Part shown: piece after piece, positions 12,210 through 25,165 of the stretch
How positions within the stretch are numbered: the first letter of the stretch is position 1
Layout: the number at the start of each line of letters is the position of its first letter
Source of the DNA: Hydractinia symbiolongicarpus
Taxonomy: Eukaryota; Cnidaria; Hydrozoa; Anthoathecata; Hydractiniidae
DNA length: 64,000 bases
Assembly (NCBI RefSeq): GCF_029227915.1
Contig: NC_079878.1
Span: forward strand, 34,313,501 to 34,377,500
Direction: 5' to 3'
Program-made: the position numbers and the translations under genes
Notes under the pieces: model-generated
Database searches by the model: none
Told to the model about the DNA's origin: nothing
What the model saw: the letters and a program-made list of their open reading frames with translations, nothing else

Positions 12210-13485
12210 TTAAGTCCCACAGTCAATCGCTTCATTGTTAAAAGCGATGCAACCTAGTAATATCAAAAAATATCGCTAAATACATGTTGGTACGGGTATG
12301 TGACCCAAGCGTTGTATTTCAAACGGACTGACACCGTTAGAAAGTCAATGAAATGCAGTTTTTGAAACTGTCGCTATTTCTTCAGCCCGCGATAAGGGCT
12401 AGGATTGGTCCCACAGTAAAAAATGACTTATTAATCTAAGTTTTTAAATGAAGCGCTAGCACAGCGCCCAGTGTAATTGCTGAGTTCCGGCAATCATGTC
12501 AAATTAAGAAGAAGGTTATTTCATGGAGTCGAATTGTCTCCTTTACCACAGTTATCAGGTCACAGTCCAAAGTTTGTTCAATTAAGTCCCACAGCCAATC
12601 GTTTCACTGTTAAATGCGATGCAGCCTAGTAATATCGGATAAATATCGCTAAATACATGTTGGTACGAATACGTGACCCAACCGATGTAACTCAAACGGA
12701 CTGACACCGTAAGAAAGTCTATGAAATGTAGTTTTTGAAACTGTCGCTATTTCTTCAGCGCGCGATAACGGCTAGGATTGGTCCCACAGTAAAAAATGAT
12801 TTATTAATCTAAGTTTTTAAATGAAGCGCTACCATAGTGCCCAGTGTAATTGCTGAGTTCCGGCAATCATGTCAAATTAAGAAGAAGGTTATTTCATGGA
12901 GTCCAATTGTCTGCTTTACCACATTTATCAGGTCACAGTCCAAAGTTTGTTGAATTAAGTCCCACAGTCAATCGTTTCATAGTTAAAAGCGATGCAACCT
13001 AGTAATATCAGAAAAATATTGCTTAATACATGTTGGTACGAATATGTGACACAACTGTTGTAACTGAAACGGACTGACACCGTTAGAAAGTCAATGAAAT
13101 GTAGTTTTTGAAACTGTTGCTTTTTTTCAGCGCGCGATAACGGCTAGGATTTGTCCCACAGTAAAAAATGACTTATTAATCTCACTTTTTCAATGAAACG
13201 CTACCACAGCGCCCAGTGTAATCGCTGAGTTTCGGCAATCATGTCAAATTAAGAAGAATGTTATTTCTTGGAGTCAACTTGTCTCACTTATAACATTTAT
13301 AAGGTCTCAATCCAAAATCAGTTTACTTTAGTCCCACTGTCAATCGTTTCACTGTTAAAAGCGATGCAACCTAGTAATATGAGAAAAATATCGCTAAATA
13401 CATGTTGGTACGAATATGTGACCCCACCATTGAAACTCAAACGGACTGACACCGTTAGAAAGTCAGTGAAATGTGGTATTTGAAA
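12210..13485 (+). repeat. E-F-G-A monomer run
   Basis: The run comprises the rest of the E monomer anchored at 12127, then F (12499), G (12872) and A (13244). F has CACAGCCAATCG and GATGCAGCC; G has GTCTGCTTTACC and TGTTGAATTAAG. The A monomer keeps an A head but takes a CTTCAGCGCGCAATAACGG tail near 13500, so it is a chimera. The E-F-G order extends the D-E-F-G arrangement seen in several places. Confidence 0.75.
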
Positions 13486-15395
13486 CTGTCGCTATTTCTT
13501 CAGCGCGCAATAACGGCTAGGATTGGTCCCACAGTAAAAAATGACTTATTAATCTAAATTTTTAAATAAAGGGCTACCACAGCGCCCAGTGTAATCGCTG
13601 AGTTCCGACAATCACGTCAAATTAAGAAGAATGTTATTTCTTGCAGTCCAATTGTCTCCTTTACCACATTTATCAGGTCACAGTCCAAAGTTTGTTGAAT
13701 TAAGTCCCACAGTCAATCGTTTCATAGTTTAAAGCGATGCAACCTAGTAATATCAGAAAAATATTGCTTAATACATGTTGGGACGAATATGTGACACAAC
13801 TGTTGTAACTGAAACGGACTGACACCGTTAGAAAGTCAATGAAATGTAGTTTTTGAAACTGTTGCTTTTTTTTCAGCGCGCGATAACGGCTAGGATTGGT
13901 CCCACAGTAAATAATGACTTACTAATCTCACTTTTTCAATGAAGCGCTACCACAGCGCCCAGTGTAATCGCTGAGTTCCGGCAATCATGTCAAAATAAGA
14001 AGAATGTTATTTCTTGGAGTCCAATTTTCTCGTTTATCACATTTATCAGGTCACAGTCCAAAGTTCGTTCAATTAAGTCCCACAGTCAATCGTTTCACTG
14101 TTAAAAGCGATGCAACCTAGTAATATCAGATAAATGTCGCTAAATACATGTTGGTACGAATATGTGACCCAGCCGTTGAGACTCAAACGGACTGACACCG
14201 TAACAAAGTCAATGAAATGTAGTTTTTAAAACTATCGCTATTTCTTCAGCTCGCGATAACGGAGAGGATTCGTCCCACATTATAGAATGACTTATTAATC
14301 TAAATTTTTATATGAAGCGCTACCACAGCGCCCAGTGTAATCGCTGAGTTTCGGCAATCATGTCAAATTAAGAAGAATGTTATTTCTTGGAGTCAACTTG
14401 TCTCACTTATAACATTTATAAGGTCTCAATCCAAAATCAGTTTAATTTAGTCCCACTGTCAATCGTTTCATTGTTAAAAGCGATGCAACCTAGTAATATG
14501 AGAAAAATATCGCTAAATACATGTTGGTACGAATATGTGACCCCACCGTTGAAACTCAAACGGACTGACACCGTTAGAAAGTCAGTTAAATGTGGTATTT
14601 GAAACTGTCTCTATTTCTTCTGCGCGCGATAACGGCTAGAATTGGTCCCACATTAAAAAAATGACTTTTTTATCTTAATTCTTAAATGAAGCGCTACCAC
14701 CGCACCCAGTGTAATCGCTGAGTTCCGGCAATCATGTCAAATTAAGAAGAATGTTATTTCTTGGAGTCCAATTTTCCCATTTATCACATTTATCAGGTCA
14801 CAGTCCAAAGTTAGTTCAATTAAATCCCACAGTCAATCGTTTCACTGTTAAAAGCGATGCAACCTAGTAATATCAGATAAATATCGCTAAATACATGTTG
14901 GTACGAATATGTGACCCAACCGTTGTAACTCAAACGGACTAACGCCGTTAGAAAGTCAATGAAATACAGTTTTTGAGACTGTCGCTATTTCTTCATCGCG
15001 CGATAACGGCTAGGATTGGTCCCACAGTAAAAAATGACTTATTAATCTAAATTTTTAAATGAAGCGCTACCACAGCGCCCAGTGTAACTGCTGAGTTTCG
15101 GCAATCATGTCAAATTAAGAAGAATGTTATTTCTTGGAGTCAACTTGTCTCACTTATAACATTTGTAAGGTCTCAATCCAAAATCAGTTTAATTTAGTCC
15201 CACTGTCAATCGTTTCACTGTTAAAAGCGATGCAACCTAGTAATATGAGAAAAATATCGCTAAATACATGTTGGTACGAATATGTGACCCCACCGTTGAA
15301 ACTCAAACGGAATGACACCGTTAGAAAGTCAGTGAAATGTGGTATTTAAAACTGTCTCTATTTCTTCTGCGCGCGATAACGGCTAGGAATGGTCC
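13486..15395 (+). repeat. Segmental duplication, 7,088-bp offset, right copy
   Basis: This is the counterpart of 6398-8307, with monomers anchored at 13617 (I), 13990 (D2), 14363 (A), 14737 (B) and 15110 (A). It keeps type order and register with the left copy but differs at scattered single bases, so it is older than the 1,866-bp and 3,045-bp duplications, which I read as identical. At the right edge this copy continues as A (CACATTAAAAAAATGAC) while the left copy switches to CACAGTAAAAAATGAC. Confidence 0.7.
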
Positions 15396-15856
15396 AACAT
15401 TAAAAAAATGACTTTTTTATCTTAATTCTTAAATGAAGCGCTACCACCGCACCCAGTGTAATCGCTGAGTTCCGGCAATCATGTCAAATTAAGAAGAATG
15501 TTATTTCTTGGAGTCCAATTTTCCCATTTATCACATTTATCAGGTCACAGTCCAAAGTTAGTTCAATTAAATCCCACAGTCAATCGTTTCACTGTTAAAA
15601 GCGATGCAACCTAGTAATATCAGATAAATATTGCTAAATACATGTTGATACGAATATGTGACCCAACCGTTGTAACTCAAACAGACTGACGCCTTTAGAA
15701 AGTCAATGAAATACAGTTTTTGAGACTGTCGCTATTTCTTCATCGCGCGATAACGGCTAGGATTGGTCCCACAGTAAAAAATGACTTATTAATCTAAATT
15801 TTTAAATGAAGCGCTACCACAACGCCCAGTGTAACTGAGGAGTTTCGGCAATCATG
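15396..15856 (+). repeat. B monomer at the end of the left A/B region
   Basis: This is the tail of the A monomer anchored at 15110 and the B monomer anchored at 15484. B carries private changes (ATGTTGATACG near 15644, CAGACTGACGCCTTTAG near 15681, AACTGAGGAG near 15834). It is the last B monomer for about 20 kb; the array switches to C/D, E and F monomers immediately downstream. Confidence 0.75.
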
Positions 15857-18091
15857 TCAAATTAAGAAGAATGTTATTTCTTGGAGTCCAATTGTCTCCT
15901 TTACCACAGTTATCAGGTCACAGTCCAAAGTTTGTTCAATTAAGTCCCACAGTCAATCGTTTCATAGTTTAAAGCGATGCAACCTAGTAATATCAGAAAA
16001 ATATTGCTAAATTTATGTTGGTACGAATATGTGACCCAACCATTGAAACTCAAACGGACTGACACCATAACAAAGTCAATGAAATGTAGTTTTTAAAACT
16101 ATCGCTATTTCTTCAGCTCGCGATAACGGAGAGGATTCGTCCCACATTATAGAATGACTTATTAATCTAAATTTTTATATGAAGCGCTACCACAGCGCCC
16201 AGTGTAATCGCTGAGTTTCGGCAATCATGTCAAATTAAGAAGAATGTTATTTCTTGGAGTCCAATTGTCTCCTTTACCACATTTATCAGGTCACAGTCGA
16301 AAGTTAGTTCAGTTAAGTCCCACAGTCAATCGCTTCATTGTTAAAAGCGATGCAACCTAGTAATATCAAAAAATATCGCTAAATACATGTTGGTACGGGT
16401 ATGTGACCCAACCGTTGTAACTCAAACGGACTGACACCGTTAGAAAGTCAATGAAATGCAGTTTTTGAAACTGTCGCTATTTCTTCAGCCCGCGATAAGG
16501 GCTAGGTTTGGTCCCACAGTAAAAAATGACTTATTAATCAAAGTTTTTAAATGAAGCGCTAGCACAGCGCCCAGTGTAATTGCTGAGTTCCGGCAATCAT
16601 GTCAAATTAAGAAGAAGGTTATTTCATGGAGTCCAATTGTCTCCTTTACCACAGTTATCAGGTCACAGTCCAAAGTTTGTTCAATTAAGTCCCACAGCCA
16701 ATCGTTTCACTGTTAAAAGCGATGCAGCCTAGTAATATCAGATAAATATCGCTAAATACATGTTGGTACGAATACGTGACCCAACCGATGTAACTCAAAC
16801 GGACTGACACCGTAAGAAAGTCTATGAAATGTAGTTTTTGAAACTTTCGCTATTTCTTCATCGCGCGATAACGGCTAGGATTGGTCCACAGTAAAAAATG
16901 ACTTATTAATCTAAATTTTTAAATGAAGCGCTACCACAACGCCCAGTGTAACCGCTGAGTTCCGGCAATCATGTCAAATTAAGAAGAATGTTATTTCTTG
17001 GAGTCCATTTTTCTCGTTTATCACATTTATCAGGTCACAGTCCAAAGTTCGTTCAATTAAGTCCCACTGTCAATCGTTTCACTGTTAAAAGCGATGCAAC
17101 CTAGTAATATCAGATAAATGTCGCTAAATTTATGTTGGTACGAATATGTGACCCAACCATTGAAACTCAAACGGACTGACACCATAACAAAGTCAATGAA
17201 ATGTAGTTTTTAAAACTATCGCTATTTCTTCAGCTCGCGATAACGGAGAGGATTCGTCCCACATTATAGAATGACTTATTAATCTAAATTTTTATATGAA
17301 GCGCTACCACAGCGCCCAGTGTAATCGCTGAGTTTCGGCAATCATGTCAAATTAAGAAGAATGTTATTTCTTGGAGTCCAATTGTCTCCTTTACCACATT
17401 TATCAGGTCACAGTCGAAAGTTAGTTCAGTTAAGTCCCACAGTCAATCGCTTCATTGTTAAAAGCGATGCAACCTAGTAATATCAAAAAATATCGCTAAA
17501 TACATGTTGGTACGGGTATGTGACCCAACCGTTGTAACTCAAACGGACTGACACCGTTAGAAAGTCAATGAAATGCAGTTTTTGAAACTGTCGCTATTTC
17601 TTCAGCCCGCGATAAGGGCTAGGATTGGTCCCACAGTAAAAAATGACTTATTAATCAAAGTTTTTAAATGAAGCGCTAGCACAGCGCCCAGTGTAATTGC
17701 TGAGTTCCGGCAATCATGTCAAATTAAGAAGAAGGTTATTTCATGGAGTCCAATTGTCTCCTTTACCACAGTTATCAGGTCACAGTCCAAAGTTTGTTCA
17801 ATTAAGTCCCACAGCCAATCGTTTCACTGTTAAATGCGATGCAGCCTAGTAATATCAGATAAATATCGCTAAATACATGTTGGTACGAATACGTGACCCA
17901 ACCGATGTAACTCAAACGGACTGACACCGTAAGAAAGTCTATGAAATGTAGTTTTTGAAACTTTCGCTATTTCTTCATCGCGCGATAACGGCTAGGATTG
18001 GTCCCACAGTAAAAAATGACTTATTAATCTAAATTTTTAAATGAAGCGCTACCACAACGCCCAGTGTAACTGCTGAGTTTCGGCAATCATG

Positions 18092-18444
18092 TCAAATTAA
18101 GAAGAATGTTATTTCTTGGAGTCATTTATCAGGTCACAGTCGAAAGTTAGTTCAGTTAAGTCCCACAGTCAATCGCTTCATTGTTAAAAGCGATGCAACC
18201 TAGTAATATCAAAAAATATCGCTAAATACATGTTGGTACGGGTATGTGACCCAACCGTTGTAACTCAAACGGACTGACACCGTTAGAAAGTCAATGAAAT
18301 GCAGTTTTTGAAACTGTCGCTATTGCTTCAGCCCGCGATAAGGGCTAGGATTGGTCCCACAGTAAAAAATGACTTATTAATCAAAGTTTTTAAATGAAGC
18401 GCTAGCACAGCGCCCAGTGTAATTGCTGAGTTCCGGCAATCATG
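18092..18444 (+). repeat. 353-bp monomer with a 19-bp internal deletion
   Basis: The interval to the next anchor is 353 bp instead of 372. The sequence runs GGAGTC directly into ATTTATCAGG at 18123/18124, so the 19 bp normally between GAGTC and ATTTATCAGG are missing. The remainder is type E (CGAAAGTTAG, TACGGGTATG, GATAAGGGC). I saw this deletion only once, so it was not spread by later amplification. Confidence 0.9.
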
Positions 18445-18812
18445 TCAAATTAAGAAGAAGGTTATTTCATGGAGTCCAATTGTCTCCTTTACCACAGTTA
18501 TCAGGTCACAGTCCAAAGTTTGTTCAATTAAGTCCCACAGCCAATCGTTTCACTGTTAAATGCGATGCAGCCTAGTAATATAAGATAAATATCGCTAAAT
18601 ACATGTTGGTACGAATACGTGACCCAACCGATGTAACTCAAACGGACTGACACCGTAAGAAAGTCTATGAAATGTAGTTTTTGAAACTTTCGCTATTTCT
18701 TCATCGCGCGATAACGGCTAGGATTGGTCCCACAGTAAAAAATGACTTATTAATCTAAATTTTTAAATGAAGCGCTACCACAACGCCCAACTGCTGAGTT
18801 TCGGCAATCATG
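18445..18812 (+). repeat. 368-bp monomer with a 5-bp deletion
   Basis: This F monomer has CGCCCAACTGCTG at about 18784-18796, where its relatives have CGCCCAGTGTAACTGCTG. Five bases (GTGTA) are missing, and the anchor interval is 368 instead of 373 bp. It also has AATATAAGATAAAT near 18577 in place of AATATCAGATAAAT. It lies immediately after the 19-bp deletion monomer. Confidence 0.9.
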
Positions 18813-20677
18813 TCAAATTAAGAAGAATGTTATTTCTTGGAGTCCAATTGTCTCCTTTACCACAGTTATCAGGTCACAGTCCAAAGTTTGTTCAATTAAG
18901 TCCCACAGTCAATCGTTTCATAGTTAAAAGCGATGCAACCTAGTAATATCAGAAAAATATTGCTAAATTTATGTTGGTACGAATATGTGACCCAACCATT
19001 GAAACTCAAACGGACTGACACCATAACAAAGTCAATGAAATGTAGTTTTTAAAACTATCGCTATTTCTTCAGCTCGCGATAACGGAGAGGATTCGTCCCA
19101 CATTATAGAATGACTTATTAATCTAAATTTTTATATGAAGCGCTACCACAGCGCCCAGTGTAATCGCTGAGTTTCGGCAATCATGTCAAATTAAGAAGAA
19201 TGTTATTTCTTGGAGTCCAATTGTCTCCTTTACCACATTTATCAGGTCACAGTCGAAAGTTAGTTCAATTAAGTCCCACAGCCAATCGTTTCACTGTTAA
19301 ATGCGATGCAGCCTAGTAATATCAGATAAATATCGCTAAATACATGTTGGTACGAATACGTGACCCAACCGATGTAACTCAAACGGACTGACACCGTAAG
19401 AAAGTCTATGAAATGTAGTTTTTGAAACTTTCGCTATTTCTTCATCGGGCGATAACGGCTAGGATTGGTCCCACAGTAAAAAATGACTTATTAATCTAAA
19501 TTTTTAAATGAAGCGCTACCACAACGCCCAGTGTAACTGCTGAGTTTCGGCAATCATGTCAAATTAAGAAGAATGTTATTTCTTGGAGTCCAATTGTCTC
19601 CTTTACCACAGTTATCAGGTCACAGTCCAAAGTTTGTTCAATTAAGTCCCACAGTCAATCGTTTCATAGTTAAAAGCGATGCAACCTAGTAATATCAGAA
19701 AAATATTGCTAAATTTATGTTGGTACGAATATGTGAGCCAACCATTGAAACTCAAACGGACTGACACCATAACAAAGTCAATGAAATGTAGTTTTTAAAA
19801 CTATCGCTATTTCTTCAGCTCGCGATAACGGAGAGGATTCGTCCCACATTATAGAATGACTTATTAATCTAAATTTTTATATGAAGCGCTACCACAGCGC
19901 CCAGTGTAATCGCTGAGTTTCGGCAATCATGTCAAATTAAGAAGAATGTTATTTCTTGGAGTCCAATTGTCTCCTTTACCACATTTATCAGGTCACAGTC
20001 GAAAGTTAGTTCAATTAAGTCCCACAGCCAATCGTTTCACTGTTAAATGCGATGCAGCCTAGTAATATCAGATAAATATCGCTAAATACATGTTGGTACG
20101 AATACGTGACCCAACCGATGTAACTCAAACGGACTGACACCGTAAGAAAGTCTATGAAATGTAGTTTTTGAAACTTTCGCTATTTCTTCATCGCGCGATA
20201 ACGGCTAGGATTGGTCCCACAGTAAAAAATGACTTATTAATCTAAATTTTTAAATGAAGCGCTACCACAACGCCCAGTGTAACTGCTGAGTTTCGGCAAT
20301 CATGTCAAATTAAGAAGAATGTTATTTCTTGGAGTCCAATTGTCTCCTTTACCACAGTTATCAGGTCACAGTCCAAAGTTTGTTCAATTAAGTCCCACAG
20401 TCAATCGTTTCATAGTTAAAAGCGATGCAACCTAGTAATATCAGAAAAATATTGCTAAATTTATGTTGGTACGAATATGTGACCCAACCATTGAAACTCA
20501 AACGGACTGACACCATAACAAAGTCAATGAAATGTAGTTTTTAAAACTATCGCTATTTCTTCAGCTCGCGATAACGGAGAGGATTCGTCCCACATTATAG
20601 AATGACTTATTAATCTAAATTTTTATATGAAGCGCTACCACAGCGCCCAGTGTAATCGCTGAGTTTCGGCAATCATG
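18813..20677 (+). repeat. C/D - E/F dimer run, 746-bp period
   Basis: Anchors at 18813 (C/D), 19186 (E/F), 19559 (C/D), 19932 (E/F) and 20305 (C/D) form a 746-bp dimer. The E/F chimera starts as CGAAAGTTAGTTCAATT and becomes F at CACAGCCAATCG. The two dimers differ at CATCGGGCG (19445) against CATCGCGCG (20191) and GTGAGCC (19734) against GTGACCC. This is a small, recent higher-order repeat unrelated in composition to the A-B dimer. Confidence 0.8.
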
Positions 20678-22595
20678 TCAAATTAAGAAGAATGTTATTT
20701 CTTGGAGTCCAATTGTCTCCTTTACCACATTTATCAGGTCACAGTCGAAAGTTAGTTCAGTTAAGTCCCACAGTCAATCGCTTCATTGTTAAAAGCGATG
20801 CAACCTAGTAATATCAAAAAATATCGCTAAATACATGTTGGTACGGGTATGTGACCCAACCGTTGTAACTCAAACGGACTGACACCGTTAGAAAGTCAAT
20901 GAAATGCAATTTTTGAAACTGTCGCTATTTCTTCAGCCCGCGATAAGGGCTAGGATTGGTCCCACAGTAAAAAATGACTTATTAATCAAAGTTTTTAAAT
21001 GAAGCGCTAGCACAGCGCCCAGTGTAATTGCTGAGTTCCGGCAATCATGTCAAATTAAGAAGAAGGTTATTTCATGGAGTCCAATTGTCTCCTTTACCAC
21101 AGTTATCAGGTCACAGTCCAAAGTTTGTTCAATTAAGTCCCACAGCCAATCGTTTCACTGTTAAATGCGATGCAGCCTAGTAATATCAGATAAATATCGC
21201 TAAATACATGTTGGTACGAATACGTGACCCAACCGATGTAACTCAAACGGACTGACACCGTAAGAAAGTCTATGAAATGTAGTTTTTGAAACTTTCGCTA
21301 TTTCTTCATCGCGCGATAACGGCTAGCATTGGTCCCACAGTAAAAAATGACTTATTAATCTAAATTTTTAAATGAAGCGCTACCACAACGCCCAGTGTAA
21401 CCGCTGAGTTCCGGCAATCATGTCAAATTAAGAAGAATGTTATTTCTTGGAGTCCAATTTTCTCGTTTATCACATTTATCAGGTCACAGTCCAAAGTTCG
21501 TTCAATTAAGTCCCACTGTCAATCGTTTCACTGTTAAAAGCGATGCAACCTAGTAATATCAGATAAATGTCGCTAAATTTATGTTGGTACGAATATGTGA
21601 CCCAACCATTGAAACTCAAACGGACTGACACCATAACAAAGTCAATGAAATGTAGTTTTTAAAACTATCGCTATTTCTTCAGCTCGCGATAACGGAGAGG
21701 ATTCGTCCCACATTATAGAATGACTTATTAATCTAAATTTTTATATGAAGCGCTACCACAGCGCCCAGTGTAATCGCTGAGTTTCGGCAATCATGTCAAA
21801 TTAAGAAGAATGTTATTTCTTGGAGTCCAATTGTCTCCTTTACCACATTTATCAGGTCACAGTCGAAAGTTAGTTCAGTTAAGTCCCACAGTCAATCGCT
21901 TCATTGTTAAAAGCGATGCAACCTAGTAATATCAAAAAATATCGCTAAATACATGTTGGTACGGGTATGTGACCCAACCGTTGAAACTCAAACGGACTGA
22001 CACCGTTAGAAAGTCAATGAAATGCAGTTTTTGAAACTGTCGCTATTTCTTCAGCCCGCGATAAGGGCTAGGATTGGTCCCACAGTAAAAAATGACTTAT
22101 TAATCAAAGTTTTTAAATGAAGCGCTACCACAACGCCCAGTGTAACTGCTGAGTTTCGGCAATCATGTCAAATTAAGAAGAATGTTATTTCTTGGAGTCC
22201 AATTGTCTCCTTTACCACAGTTATCAGGTCACAGTCCAAAGTTTGTTCAATTAAGTCCCACAGTCAATCGTTTCATAGTTAAAAGCGATGCAACCTAGTA
22301 ATATCAAAAAAAATTCGCTAAATACATGTTGGTACGGGTATGTGACCCAACCGTTGTAACTCAAACGGACTGACACCGTTAGAAAGTCAATGAAATGCAG
22401 TTTTTGAAACTGTCGCTATTTCTTCAGCCCGCGATAAGGGCTAGGATTGGTCCCACAGTAAAAAATGACTTATTAATCAAAGTTTTTAAATGAAGCGCTA
22501 GCACAGCGCCCAGTGTAATTGCTGAGTTCCGGCAATCATGTCAAATTAAGAAGAAGGTTATTTCATGGAGTCCAATTGTCTCCTTTACCACAGTT

Positions 22596-23836
22596 ATCAG
22601 GTCACAGTCCAAAGTTTGTTCAATTAAGTCCCACAGCCAATCGTTTCACTGTTAAATGCAATGCAGCCTAGTAATATCAGATAAATATCGCTAAATACAT
22701 GTTGGTACGAATACGTGACCCAACCGATGTAACTCAAACGGACTGACACCGTAAGAAAGTCTATGAAATGTAGTTTTTGAAACTTTCGCTATTTCTTCAT
22801 CGGGCGATAACGGCTAGGATTGGTCCCACAGTAAAAAATGACTTATTAATCTAAATTTTTAAATGAAGCGCTACCACAACGCCCAGTGTAACTGCTGAGT
22901 TTCGGCAATCATGTCAAATTAAGAAGAATGTTATTTCTTGGAGTCCAATTGTCTCCTTTACCACAGTTATCAGGTCACAGTCCAAAGTTTGTTCAATTAA
23001 GTCCCACAGTCAATCGTTTCATAGTTAAAAGCGATGCAACCTAGTAATATCAGAAAAATATTGCTAAATTTATGTTGGTACGAATATGTGACCCAACCAT
23101 TGAAACTCAAACGGACTGACACCATAACAAAGTCAATGAAATGTAGTTTTTAAAACTATCGCTATTTCTTCAGCTCGCGATAACGGAGAGGATTCGTCCC
23201 ACATTATAGAATGACTTATTAATCTAAATTTTTATATGAAGCGCTACCACAGCGCCCAGTGTAATCGCTGAGTTTCGGCAATCATGTCAAATTAGGAAGA
23301 ATGTTATTTCTTGGAGTCCAATTGTCTCCTTTACCACATTTATCAGGTCACAGTCGAAAGTTAGTTCAGTTAAGTCCCACAGTCAATCGCTTCATTGTTA
23401 AAAGTGATGCAACCTAGTAATATCAAAAAATATCGCTAAATACATGTTGGTACGGGTATGTGACCCAACCGTTGTAACTCAAACGGACTGACACCGTTAG
23501 AAAGTCAATGAAATGCAGTTTTTGAAACTGTCGCTATTTCTTCAGCCCGCGATAAGGGCTAGGATTGGTCCCACAGTAAAAAATGACTTATTAATCAAAG
23601 TTTTTAAATGAAGCGCTACCACAACGCCCAGTGTAACTGCTGAGTTTCGGCAATCATGTCAAATTAAGAAGAATGTTATTTCTTGGAGTCCAATTGTCTC
23701 CTTTACCACAGTTATCAGGTCACAGTCCAAAGTTTGTTCAATTAAGTCCCACAGTCAATCGTTTCATAGTTAAAAGCGATGCAACCTAGTAATATCAGAA
23801 AAATATTGCTAAATTTATGTTGGTACGAATATGTGA
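22596..23836 (+). repeat. Source or partner segment of a 5,591-bp offset duplication
   Basis: The F monomer anchored at 22541 has AAATGCAATGCAG and CATCGGGCG, and the E monomer at 23287 has ATTAGGAAG. The same rare markers recur at 28132-29250, 5,591 bp (15 monomers) downstream. The match fails around 23836, where this copy continues with the D tail and the other with an F tail. Endpoints are approximate. Confidence 0.65.
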
Positions 23837-25165
23837 CCCAACCATTGAAACTCAAACGGACTGACACCATAACAAAGTCAATGAAATGTAGTTTTTAAAA
23901 CTATCGCTATTTCTTCAGCTCGCGATAACGGAGAGGATTCGTCCCACATTATAGAATGACTTATTAATCTAAATTTTTATATGAAGCGCTACCACGGCGC
24001 CCAGTGTAATCGCTGAGTTTCGGCAATCATGTCAAATTAAGAAGAATGTTATTTCTTGGAGTCCAATTGTCTCCTTTACCACATTTATCAGGTCACAGTC
24101 GAAAGTTAGTTCAGTTAAGTCCCACAGTCAATCGCTTCATTGTTAAAAGCGATGCAACCTAGTAATATCAAAAAATATCGCTAAATACATGTTGGTACGG
24201 GTATGTGACCCAACCGTTGTAACTCAAACGGACTGACACCATAACAAAGTCAATGAAATGTAGTTTTTGAAACTTTCGCTATTTCTTCATCGCGCGATAA
24301 CGGCTAGGATTGGTCCCACAGTAAAAAATGACTTATTAATCTAAATTTTTAAATGAAGCGCTACCACAACGCCCAGTGTAACTGCTGAGTTTCGGCAATC
24401 ATGTCAAATTAAGAAGAATGTTATTTCTTGGAGTCCAATTGTCTCCTTTACCACAGTTATCAGGTCACAGTCCAAAGTTTGTTCAATTAAGTCCCACAGT
24501 CAATCGTTTCATAGTTAAAAGCGATGCAACCTAGTAATATCAGAAAAATATTGCTAAATTTATGTTGGTACGAATATGTGACCCAACCATTGAAACTCAA
24601 ACGGACTGACACCATAACAAAGTCAATGAAATGTAGTTTTTAAAACTATCGCTATTTCTTCAGCTCGCGATAACGGAGAGGATTCGTCCCACATTATAGA
24701 ATGACTTATTAATCTAAATTTTTATATGAAGCGCTACCACAGCGCCCAGTGTAATCGCTGAGTTCCGGCAATCATGTCAAATTAAGAAGAAGGTTATTTC
24801 ATGGAGTCCAATTGTCTCCTTTACCACAGTTATCAGGTCACAGTCCAAAGTTTGTTCAATTAAGTCCCACAGCCAATCGTTTCACTGTTAAATGCGATGC
24901 AGCCTAGTAATATCAGATAAATATCGCTAAATACATGTTGGTACGAATACGTGACCCAACCGATGTAACTCAAACGGACTGACACCGTAAGAAAGTCTAT
25001 GAAATGTAGTTTTTGAAACTTTCGCTATTTCTTCATCGCGCGATAACGGCTAGGATTGGTCCCACAGTAAAAAATGACTTATTAATCTAAATTTTTAAAT
25101 GAAGCGCTACCACAACGCCCAGTGTAACCGCTGAGTTCCGGCAATCATGTCAAATTAAGAAGAAT
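23660..25165 (+). repeat. Four-monomer segment, first of three copies (marker CCACGGCGCC)
   Basis: The rare G in CCACGGCGCC at 23996 recurs at 26605 and 29960, spaced 2,609 and 3,355 bp. The run C/D, E with an ACCATAACAAAG tail (near 24237), C/D, F is repeated in the same order after each marker. This copy continues as C/D at 25150, whereas the others continue as D (27759, 31114), so the matching run ends just past 25150. Confidence 0.7.
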
